Shown in pieces: positions 57,586 to 64,000 of a stretch of DNA of 64,000 bases. Below the pieces are notes generated by a model. That model was given only the letters and a program-made list of their open reading frames with translations. It ran no database searches and had not been told where the DNA came from. Numbering within the stretch: the stretch's first letter is position 1; each line of letters opens with the position of its first letter. The stretch comes from Bacteroidota bacterium (GTDB lineage Bacteria > Bacteroidota > JABWAT01). The stretch is from assembly GCA_020161835.1 (NCBI GenBank), contig JAIUNL010000003.1, positions 186,001 to 250,000 on the forward strand, in the 5' to 3' direction. The position numbers and the translations under genes are program-made.

Positions 57586-58248
57586 ATGATAAACTCATTT
57601 AAAGATTTTCCTCTCGAATACCACACGGCTGAACTAGAAGGCCGTACTTACCGTTTTGCCATGGTTAAAGATGCCTGGCATCTGCTCGATAAAATTGATC
57701 CTGAAGCATTCAAAGAAGATGAAAAAATGCCCTATTGGGCAGAAATCTGGCCGGGAAGCCTGGTCTTGTCTGGATTTCTTTTACGCCAGAATTTTTCTGA
57801 AGGAAGCACTTTTATGGAAATTGGTGCTGGCGTTGGTGTTATTTCTGTAGTTCTGGCGGCAAATGGTTTTTACTCACTCGCAACCGACTATGATGAAGAT
57901 GCTCTTGAGTTTTGTTTGTTAAATGGTAAGCTGAATGAAAGTGGTGAAAACCTCCAAACGGCCTTTCTTGACTGGCGGAAACCCACAATAAACCAACAAT
58001 TTGATTATATTGTAGGTTCTGACATCGTTTATGAAGTCAGAAATATGCTCCCCATTCTTGATGTTGTCAGCAAAAACCTGAAACCCGGCGGAAAATTTTA
58101 TTTTTCTGATCCGGGAAGACGACCGATGGAGCATCTCAAACGCCTGATTCTGGAAACTGATTTCACAATGACGCCACTGTATTCTGAACGATTTCCATTC
58201 AGGCACACCAATCAGGAAATCACCATTTATTGTGTGGAAAAAGTGTAA
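57586..58248 (+). CDS. Class I methyltransferase, METTL20/Methyltransf_16-like
   Basis: A 220-residue cytoplasmic methyltransferase. 'YWAEIWPGSLVLSGFLL' and 'TFMEIGAGVGVISVVLAANG' (SAM motif I) are typical of the lysine-methyltransferase-like group related to METTL20 and EtfBKMT; 'ATDYDEDALEFC', 'FDYIVGSDIVYEV' and 'LKPGGKFYFSDPGR' follow. The target may be a protein lysine but is unproven. ATG 57586 is used because the upstream in-frame TTG (57544) would start inside the terminator. Its TAA overlaps the aroK ATG (TAATG), starting a tightly packed run of genes. Confidence 0.85.
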   Translation: MINSFKDFPLEYHTAELEGRTYRFAMVKDAWHLLDKIDPEAFKEDEKMPYWAEIWPGSLVLSGFLLRQNFSEGSTFMEIGAGVGVISVVLAANGFYSLATDYDEDALEFCLLNGKLNESGENLQTAFLDWRKPTINQQFDYIVGSDIVYEVRNMLPILDVVSKNLKPGGKFYFSDPGRRPMEHLKRLILETDFTMTPLYSERFPFRHTNQEITIYCVEKV

Positions 58249-58817
58249 TGTCTCAGCTTCCCAACCGGATTTACCTGACCGGATTTATGGCTGTCGGAAA
58301 GTCAACTATCGGGAGAATTTTAGCTAATACCATTGGCTATAATTTTCTTGATCTTGATCATGCCGTTGCCGCACAGGAAGGGATGCCGGTTGTTGAAATT
58401 TTCAAAACAAAAGGCGAAGTGTATTTCAGGGAAGAGGAAGCCCGACTTTTACGTAAAATCAGTGAGCAGGACCGGATTTTAATTTCACTTGGCGGCGGTA
58501 CCATCTGTTTTGGTGATAATTGTTCTTTTATGAAGAAACACGGTGTACTCGTTCATATCAAAGTGAATCCTGATACTTTATTTCTCAGAATCCGGGCAAA
58601 AAAGGACAGACCCATTTTCCTGAACGAACAGGGAGAAATGTTGCCAGACCCTGATATCAAACAGAAAATTGCAGAGATGATGACCTTGAGACTTCCATTT
58701 TATGAGCAGGCACACATTACTTATGAACCTCAGGATCAACCGGTTGGGCATTCAGTTGATCAGCTTAAACATATTATTGCACACTGGCAGGATTCTTCAA
58801 CCGTAACGGGACTCTGA
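58248..58817 (+). CDS. aroK: Shikimate kinase
   Basis: A 189-residue P-loop kinase that phosphorylates shikimate at the 3-hydroxyl, fifth step of the aromatic pathway. The P-loop is 'LTGFMAVGKSTIGRIL', the Mg/shikimate Asp pair 'FLDLDHAV', the substrate Arg in 'YFREEEARLLRKI', the glycine triad 'ISLGGGTI', and the lid 'AKKDRPIF'. ATG 58248 overlaps the previous stop by one base; an upstream in-frame start at 58230 is less likely. It is followed by aroB 9 bp away, a pairing found in many bacteria. Confidence 0.95.
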   Translation: MSQLPNRIYLTGFMAVGKSTIGRILANTIGYNFLDLDHAVAAQEGMPVVEIFKTKGEVYFREEEARLLRKISEQDRILISLGGGTICFGDNCSFMKKHGVLVHIKVNPDTLFLRIRAKKDRPIFLNEQGEMLPDPDIKQKIAEMMTLRLPFYEQAHITYEPQDQPVGHSVDQLKHIIAHWQDSSTVTGL

Positions 58818-58826
58818 AAAATTGAA

Positions 58827-59927
58827 ATGAAAACTATATCCTATTCCCATTCATCCGGTCAGACTACCATTTTTATTCAGAGGAATTTTCCTTTTCAATC
58901 TTTTTTCAAGAATGAAATTAAAGGGAAATCAATTGCCGTTGCCGATGAAAATCTGGCAAAAGTCATTTCTGTAACCCATCCCGGATTTTTCAGTTCATTT
59001 GATCACCTCGTTACCATTCCTGAAGGTGAGACTGCAAAAAGTTTTGAGCAATATGAAAAACTGATTGAAGCTCTTGTTGGATTTGGTGCCGACCGTACCA
59101 CAACATTGGTTGCAGTCGGTGGTGGTGTAACCGGTGACCTGACCGGTTTTGCCGGAGCAACTTTTATGCGCGGACTTCCGGTTTATCAGGTTCCCACAAC
59201 TTTACTTTCCCAAATAGACAGTTCAATCGGCGGGAAAACCGGCATTAACCTGAAAGCCGGGAAAAATCTTGTTGGTGCTTTCTGGCAACCCAAAGGCATC
59301 CTGATTGATCCGGAATTTCTGAAATCTCTCCCCCGGCGTGAAGTTTATTCAGCCCTGGGTGAAATGCTGAAATACTTCATTCTGAATTCAGAAGAAGAAT
59401 TTTTACAGTTTCATTCTGTTTTGATGAAAGAAACGGCTGAGTCGTTGCTTGATGCACGGTTTGATTTGTTGTCTGACTGGATTGAAAAAGGGGTCAGATA
59501 TAAAGTTGATATTGTTGAAGCCGATGAGAAAGAACTAAACGTTCGTGCTCTTTTAAATCTGGGGCATACTTTTGGTCACGCCATTGAGAAGTTTTACGGG
59601 TACGAAGAACTGCGACACGGTGAAGCCGTCAGTATTGGAATCTGGTTTGCGGCCTGGCTTTCTTCAGAAATGGGATGGCTTAACCAGAATCAGGTGAACC
59701 TCATCAAAGAATGTGTATTGAAGCTGGTCCCTTCAGAAAAACCCCAGAAAAATTGGGATGAAGAGTCCATTTTGAATTACTTGCTGAAAGACAAGAAAAA
59801 AGAAGGCGTAACCCTGAAATATATACTTCCTGAGAAAATAGGAAAATGCGTGATTCACCCTGTTCAGGATTTAAACTGGCTATCTGAAAAGATCAAAACC
59901 TTTCATCAGACTGAACTGAAATGGTAA
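58827..59927 (+). CDS. aroB: 3-dehydroquinate synthase
   Basis: A 366-residue NAD+- and Zn2+-dependent enzyme that cyclises DAHP to 3-dehydroquinate, second step of the shikimate pathway. NAD-binding 'VPEGE'-type segment 'TIPEGETAKSFEQYEKLI', 'LVAVGGGVTGDLTGFAGATFMRGLPVYQVPTTLLSQIDSSIGGKTGINL' (split across the nucleotide and substrate sites), metal ligands in 'EADEKE', 'LNLGHTFGHAIEKFYGYEELRHGEAVSIG' are all present. It overlaps the next gene by 7 bp. Together with aroK and aroC the window holds three of the seven pathway enzymes. Confidence 0.96.
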   Translation: MKTISYSHSSGQTTIFIQRNFPFQSFFKNEIKGKSIAVADENLAKVISVTHPGFFSSFDHLVTIPEGETAKSFEQYEKLIEALVGFGADRTTTLVAVGGGVTGDLTGFAGATFMRGLPVYQVPTTLLSQIDSSIGGKTGINLKAGKNLVGAFWQPKGILIDPEFLKSLPRREVYSALGEMLKYFILNSEEEFLQFHSVLMKETAESLLDARFDLLSDWIEKGVRYKVDIVEADEKELNVRALLNLGHTFGHAIEKFYGYEELRHGEAVSIGIWFAAWLSSEMGWLNQNQVNLIKECVLKLVPSEKPQKNWDEESILNYLLKDKKKEGVTLKYILPEKIGKCVIHPVQDLNWLSEKIKTFHQTELKW

Positions 59928-61336
59928 CTTTCACCAGATTAGTTATTTATGTTCTGGTTTTTTCTGCCGGATTTTTTTCAAACCTGTCTGCTCAGGAATT
60001 TGGTGTATGGGTTGCAACGGCTCACCGGATTGATTTCCCGAAAACAAACGGGAGTGAAAATCAGAAAAATGAACTTATCAGTCTTGTTCAAACGGCTGCT
60101 GACCGGGGAATTACCACTTTATATTTTCAGGTCAGAGGTCGGGGCGATTCTTTTTACCAGTCAGATTTTGAGCCATGGTCAGAGTCTCTGACAGGGAAAT
60201 TGGGTCAGGATCCCGGTTGGGATCCACTTGATGTGGTTATTAAAGAAGCTTCAAAAAGAAACCTCAAAGTCATTGCCTGGTTTAATGTTTACAAAATCAC
60301 TGACGGTTCAAATCAAACCAAAAGTTCTTCAAAGAAAAAACATCCGGTTGAATCTCATCCCAAATGGGTGATGAAATCAGGTTCAGAACGTTTCCTGGAT
60401 CCGGGAATTCCTGATGTTCGGCTTTATCTGGCCAAAGTTGCTGCCGACCTGGTGAAAAAGTATCCGGTTGATGGTGTACAGTTGGATTTTATCCGGTATC
60501 CGACAACACCTTTTAACGATAAAAAGACGGTTTCTTCCTTCAAACCCAAAAAAATGGAAACTGATGACTGGCGCCGGCAGAATATTTCTGAAACGGTGAA
60601 GCAAATCAGAGATGCAATTAAAGCTATCAGACCGGGAATTGAATTCAGTGCGGCTCCGCTGGGAATCTGGAAATCCATCAAGGGTGCGGCCGGGCTTGAA
60701 AGTTACCGTCAGGTTTATCAGGATAGTTTCGGTTGGGTCAGGGATGGATTAGTTGATGTTATCATGCCCCAGATTTATTGGCCGGCAGGAAATATTCCCG
60801 ATGGAACAGGTGCTAAATCCAGTCCGGATTTTAATGCACTGACTGAAAACTGGGTTAATTATTGCAATCCGGTTCCTGTTATTCCGGGAATTGCTTTATA
60901 TAAAAAACCTGTTTTTGATCAGACGGAGGATCTTGTCAGGTTTGCATTAAAAGCAGGTGCCAAAGGTGTGGCCTTTTATTCATGGAGTCAGTTTCTGAGT
61001 TTGAATCCTGGTTTTATAAACTCGGTACCAGATTTAAATTTCAGAGATAAAAATCAATCTGATCCGCAGAAAGAAATAGAAGTCGCAAAACCTTCACAGG
61101 GGAACCCTGACGTAATCAAGGTAAACCGTCTTTCGGCAACAAGTGTGTTGCTTGTGTTTGAGAAAGATGCCCGTCCGGAAGGAAACTGGAGTTTACTTTC
61201 AGTTGAAAAAGTTATGATCGCTGAAGGAAAACTGGCAGGAAGCAATTCACAGATTCTTCCCTTTACAGAAGGTGCAGATTATATAAAACTGGTTTTTCCG
61301 GATGGAACAACCAAAGAACTGAAAATCGGAGATTAA
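59921..61336 (+). CDS. GHL10/DUF187-family glycoside hydrolase-like protein
   Basis: A 471-residue exported protein (signal ~1-24, 'FSNLSAQ') with a TIM-barrel of the GHL10 (DUF187, 'family 10-like') type: 'FGVWVATAHRIDFP', 'RGITTLYFQVRGRGDSFYQS', 'KVIAWFNVYKITDG', 'PVDGVQLDFIRYP', 'DVIMPQIYWPAG' and 'GAKGVAFYSWSQFL'. Relatives are putative surface glycosidases, some linked to peptidoglycan or polysaccharide turnover. The C-terminal ~100 residues form a beta-rich accessory domain. It overlaps aroB by 7 bp and rfaE1 starts 2 bp after its stop, so it sits inside an LPS/aromatic operon, which suggests an envelope polysaccharide substrate. Confidence 0.85.
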   Translation: MVTFTRLVIYVLVFSAGFFSNLSAQEFGVWVATAHRIDFPKTNGSENQKNELISLVQTAADRGITTLYFQVRGRGDSFYQSDFEPWSESLTGKLGQDPGWDPLDVVIKEASKRNLKVIAWFNVYKITDGSNQTKSSSKKKHPVESHPKWVMKSGSERFLDPGIPDVRLYLAKVAADLVKKYPVDGVQLDFIRYPTTPFNDKKTVSSFKPKKMETDDWRRQNISETVKQIRDAIKAIRPGIEFSAAPLGIWKSIKGAAGLESYRQVYQDSFGWVRDGLVDVIMPQIYWPAGNIPDGTGAKSSPDFNALTENWVNYCNPVPVIPGIALYKKPVFDQTEDLVRFALKAGAKGVAFYSWSQFLSLNPGFINSVPDLNFRDKNQSDPQKEIEVAKPSQGNPDVIKVNRLSATSVLLVFEKDARPEGNWSLLSVEKVMIAEGKLAGSNSQILPFTEGADYIKLVFPDGTTKELKIGD

Positions 61337-61337
61337 C

Positions 61338-62330
61338 GTGGTATCTTTTACCGAAGAGCGCCTGAATCAAATTTTTAAAGCGATGAAAACCCGTAAAATT
61401 GCCGTAATCGGTGATTTGATGGTTGATAAATATATTTGGGGTGATGTCCTTCGCATCAGTCCGGAAGCTCCGGTTCCGGTTGTTGAAGTAACAGATGAGT
61501 CAGAACGGCTTGGCGGTGCAGCAAATGTGGGGCTAAATCTTGTTGGACTTGGCGGGAAAAGTGTTCTGATTGGAGTCTGTGGAGACGATTCACAGGCTGC
61601 CCAGATGAAAGATATTGTAACCCGGAACGGAATGGACGCTGGTGGCATTGTTACAGATAAAACCCGTCGTACAACCGTTAAAACCAGGGTGATTGCCCAG
61701 CAGCAGCATGTGGTGAGAATTGATCAGGAGCACCGTCATCACATCAGTAAGGCAGTTGAAAAACAGATTCTTGATTACCTCACCCTTCATATTGATGAAA
61801 TTGACGGCATTATTCTCGAAGATTACAACAAAGGGGTTCTCACCCTTGGTCTAATTAAAGATGTGATCAGTCTGGCAAATCAGCATAGAAAACTGATTAC
61901 AGTCGATCCGAAAAAGAATCATTTTTTTGATTATCAGAATGTGACTTTGTTCAAACCCAATCTGAAAGAAACCAGTGAGGGTTTAAACCGTAAACTTCAT
62001 ACTGATGAAGAGGTCATTGAAGCCGGAACAGAACTTTTAAAAAAGCTGAATGCTGAATATGTTCTGATTACCCGCAGCGAAAAGGGGATGTCACTTTTCA
62101 AAAAAGACGGAAGTCACCACCACGTTCCTACACAAGCTTTACATGTGGCTGATGTTTCAGGTGCCGGTGATACCGTTATTGCAACCTTAACATTGGCTTT
62201 GGCAGCCGGTGCTTCAATTGAAGAGGCTTCGGCTCTGGCTAACCTGGCGGGTGGTTTTGTAGTTGGTGAAGTCGGTATTCTTCCGGCAAAACCCGAACAG
62301 GTTCTTGAATTCTGGAGAAAAGTAAAATGA
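61338..62330 (+). CDS. rfaE1: D-glycero-beta-D-manno-heptose 7-phosphate kinase
   Basis: A 330-residue PfkB/ribokinase-family kinase corresponding to the N-terminal half of HldE. It phosphorylates heptose 7-phosphate at C1 on the way to ADP-heptose for LPS inner core. Markers: 'VIGDLMVDKYIWGDVLRISPEAPVPVVEV', 'RLGGAANVGLNLVGLGGKSVLIG', 'GIILEDYNKGVLT' and the ATP/anion-hole motif 'VADVSGAGDTVIATLTLALAAG'. It starts with GTG 61338, 2 bp after the previous stop, and overlaps rfaE2 by 4 bp. The split into two proteins is usual outside the enterobacteria. Confidence 0.95.
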   Translation: MVSFTEERLNQIFKAMKTRKIAVIGDLMVDKYIWGDVLRISPEAPVPVVEVTDESERLGGAANVGLNLVGLGGKSVLIGVCGDDSQAAQMKDIVTRNGMDAGGIVTDKTRRTTVKTRVIAQQQHVVRIDQEHRHHISKAVEKQILDYLTLHIDEIDGIILEDYNKGVLTLGLIKDVISLANQHRKLITVDPKKNHFFDYQNVTLFKPNLKETSEGLNRKLHTDEEVIEAGTELLKKLNAEYVLITRSEKGMSLFKKDGSHHHVPTQALHVADVSGAGDTVIATLTLALAAGASIEEASALANLAGGFVVGEVGILPAKPEQVLEFWRKVK

Positions 62331-62812
62331 TATCACCTGGCAAAATACTTACAATTGATGAGTTTATTCCCATCAGAAAAGAATTAAAATCCTCAGGTAA
62401 AAAACTGGTTTTTACAAACGGGGTTTTTGACATCCTGCACAAGGGCCATGTTGATTATTTGTTCAAAGCCCGGAATCTGGGTGATGCCATGGTGATTGCA
62501 GTGAATTCTGATTCTTCTGTAAAGCGGATTAAAGGTGATAAACGGCCTATTAATTCTGAACTTGACCGTGCTTTTCTTCTGGCAGCGCTCCGGTGCGTAG
62601 ATTTTGTTGTTTTTTTCAGTGACGACACACCCCACCAGGTTATCTCTGAAATAATTCCTGATTATCTGGTCAAAGGGGCAGACTGGGATGTGAGTAAAGT
62701 TGTTGGCAAAGAAATTGTTGAAGCCAATGGCGGCAAGGTGCTGACTGTTGAACTGACGCCAGAGCGCAGCACAACCAATGTGATTGAAAAAGTACTTACG
62801 GTTTACCGATAG
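62327..62812 (+). CDS. rfaE2: D-glycero-beta-D-manno-heptose 1-phosphate adenylyltransferase
   Basis: A 161-residue nucleotidyltransferase equal to the C-terminal half of HldE; it makes ADP-D-glycero-beta-D-manno-heptose from the 1-phosphate and ATP. Motifs: 'LVFTNGVFDILHKGHVDYL' (HxGH variant, HKGH), 'VAVNSDSSVKRIKGDKRPINSELDRA' and 'TPERSTTNVIEKVL'. It overlaps rfaE1 (ATGA). A C-terminal AsmA/TamB-like gene follows 21 bp later. Confidence 0.95.
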   Translation: MISPGKILTIDEFIPIRKELKSSGKKLVFTNGVFDILHKGHVDYLFKARNLGDAMVIAVNSDSSVKRIKGDKRPINSELDRAFLLAALRCVDFVVFFSDDTPHQVISEIIPDYLVKGADWDVSKVVGKEIVEANGGKVLTVELTPERSTTNVIEKVLTVYR

Positions 62813-62833
62813 TACCGAAAGAAACCTGAATTT

Positions 62834-64000
62834 GTGAAAACTTTTTTCCGGATTGCATCTTACCTGAGCCTGGTAACGGCTTATCTGGTTCTGACCCTGA
62901 TTTTGCTGTTTTTTACGGTCTGCCAGACTGATTGGTTTAAAAACCAGTTGAAGGAGGCTATTACCCGTTTTTCAAATGAAAATATCAACGGTGTGCTGAA
63001 TATTGGTTCTATTGAAGGAAATTTTATATCCCGGGTAACATTAAACAAGGTTTCACTGATCAGCGCAAAGGGTGATACACTGGTTTCAGCAAAAAGTATT
63101 CAGCTCAGATACATGCCACTTTTTGCACTTTTCGGAAACATTAACATCTCGTCGTTGACCCTTTCAGATCCGGATATAAGAATGGAAGCAGATTCTGCCG
63201 GGAATCTGAATCTGGCTGATTTAATAAAACCATCCCCGCCTGATACGGTCGAAAAACCAGGTTTTGATCTTTCCGAATGGCGGATCAGGGTAAAGGCTTT
63301 TTCTATTGAAAATGGTACTTTTACTTTCTCTGATCAGAGCAGGACGATTGAAGAACAACCAGCCGGAATCTGGAATTATCAGGATTTTAAGATAAATAAC
63401 CTCAATTTCTTTCTTTCTGCATCTTTAAATTCTGAACAATCATCCAGCCTTATCATCCGGAAATTTTCGTTTGACGAACAAAATTCAGGGTTTAGTCTTA
63501 AAAATATTGATCTGAACCTCGCTATCGACAAACAAACAGCTAAACTGAATTATCTGACTGTAATTACCGATTCCAGTAAAATCGGCCTGTCTGCAGTTTT
63601 AAATTTTCCCCGGAAAATAAAAGCAGATTCAACTCTTGCAGATAATTTTCTGCAGGCAAACATGGTAGCCGAAGTTAAACTTGACCGTTTTACCTTTTCA
63701 GATCTGACCTGCTTCATTCCAGTTGTCGACATGTTGAGGGGAACAGTTTCAGGTCAGGTACGGGCATCTGGCACCTTAGATTCCCTGCATGCTGAACAGG
63801 TTGAACTTGAAATTGGCGGCGGTACCAATCTAGCTGTTGCAGGGTGGCTTTATCACCTAACTGATTCTGACCGGCTCAATATGGATGTCAGGGTAAAACC
63901 TTCAGAGGTATATTCAGAAGACGTGCTTGCCTTGCTTCCGCTATACCCGATTCCTGATTTTTCTCAAGCGGGAAAAGTTGAGTTTACTGCCCGGTATAAA
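62834..64000 (+). CDS. AsmA/TamB-like envelope protein (partial, continues beyond window)
   Basis: The first 389 codons of a large envelope protein, truncated by the window edge. GTG 62834 begins an N-terminal signal anchor (MKTFFRIASYLSLVTAY, then LVLTLILLFFTV). The rest is beta-rich with the pattern of TamB/AsmA proteins: 'GVLNIGSIEGNFISRVTLNKVSLISAKGDTLVSAKSIQLRY', shown by its segments 'IGSIEGNF' and 'DTLVSAKSIQLRY', then 'INISSLTLSDPDI' and 'LIKPSPPDT'. These proteins form long hydrophobic grooves that move lipids between membranes, or help outer-membrane assembly. Its place after the ADP-heptose genes fits an outer-membrane role. The C-terminal DUF490 region would confirm TamB. Confidence 0.8.
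   Translation, partial: MKTFFRIASYLSLVTAYLVLTLILLFFTVCQTDWFKNQLKEAITRFSNENINGVLNIGSIEGNFISRVTLNKVSLISAKGDTLVSAKSIQLRYMPLFALFGNINISSLTLSDPDIRMEADSAGNLNLADLIKPSPPDTVEKPGFDLSEWRIRVKAFSIENGTFTFSDQSRTIEEQPAGIWNYQDFKINNLNFFLSASLNSEQSSSLIIRKFSFDEQNSGFSLKNIDLNLAIDKQTAKLNYLTVITDSSKIGLSAVLNFPRKIKADSTLADNFLQANMVAEVKLDRFTFSDLTCFIPVVDMLRGTVSGQVRASGTLDSLHAEQVELEIGGGTNLAVAGWLYHLTDSDRLNMDVRVKPSEVYSEDVLALLPLYPIPDFSQAGKVEFTARYK

Noticed and set aside
1..64000. tRNA, rRNA, tmRNA, integrase or prophage genes
   Set aside because: I looked for characteristic sequences and neighbouring signs and recognised none; a covariance-model scan would be needed to exclude small RNAs.

Overview
This window looks like chromosomal DNA of a Gram-negative bacterium of the Fibrobacterota-Chlorobiota-Bacteroidota (FCB) group, probably outside the classical gut Bacteroidia (Ignavibacteria-, Balneolota- or KSB1-like lineages would fit). 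The reasons are two secreted giants ending in 'YPNPFNP' type IX secretion (T9SS) sorting domains, ADP-heptose (LPS core) genes rfaE1/rfaE2, a bacillithiol gene (bshB1), a Bacteroidota-style topoisomerase IV B subunit, many lipoproteins, and a TamB/AsmA-like protein. The assignment is inference from gene content; no rRNA or tRNA gene was seen. No phage, insertion sequence, integrase or CRISPR array was recognised.

Layout. 1-6.7 kb: partial parE, a large hybrid histidine kinase, a DJ-1/PfpI protein and a double-receiver regulator whose second receiver has Glu in place of the phospho-acceptor Asp. 6.8-11.8 kb: a polyphosphate cluster in which a SixA-type phosphatase carries a long Lys/Ala-rich tail with eleven KRGRKP (AT-hook-like) motifs, followed by ppk1 and ppx. 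12.1-17.7 kb: a nuclease-fold protein coupled to TRAP transporter permeases dctQ-dctM, with the Tat-lipoprotein DctP on the other strand nearby. 17.7-30.1 kb: a LysE exporter, a fatty-acid hydroxylase-family enzyme, a repeat-rich gap with a G9 tract, a surface lipoprotein, two T9SS cargo proteins and lon. 30.5-38.9 kb: bshB1, a HisN-like phosphatase, exported proteins, a VWA protein, and an operon of KefF-like, KefB-like and methyltransferase genes. 39.0-44.5 kb: a radical SAM protein, two orphan bacterial microcompartment (BMC) shell proteins, a PleD-type diguanylate cyclase, a GH5 lipoprotein and aroC. 44.8-51.8 kb: an envelope-stress-like block: ECF sigma, zinc-finger anti-sigma, a metal-sensor/Spy-like protein, a collagen-like lipoprotein, a PDZ protein, and a sensor kinase/OmpR regulator pair. 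52-64 kb: a matrixin-like lipoprotein, a MATE exporter, a PpiD-like chaperone, then a run of methyltransferase, aroK, aroB, GHL10-like protein, rfaE1, rfaE2 and a partial AsmA/TamB-like gene.

The most distinctive non-gene signal is the intergenic sequence. More than a dozen gaps hold short degenerate tracts with a 7-base period (words such as GTGATAA, GTTATAA, TTAATGG, GTAACCC, ACTTCTG), often touching a stop or start codon. Mixed with them are short palindromic families: a 42-bp hairpin element with a compensatory stem change, AGAGAC palindromes, a three-hairpin element, and two intergenic elements with 15-22 bp terminal inverted repeats. A second clear regulatory signal is a promoter-like pair, TTTTTGCAAG-N17-GTCAGACC, ahead of both the ECF sigma gene and the collagen-like lipoprotein gene.
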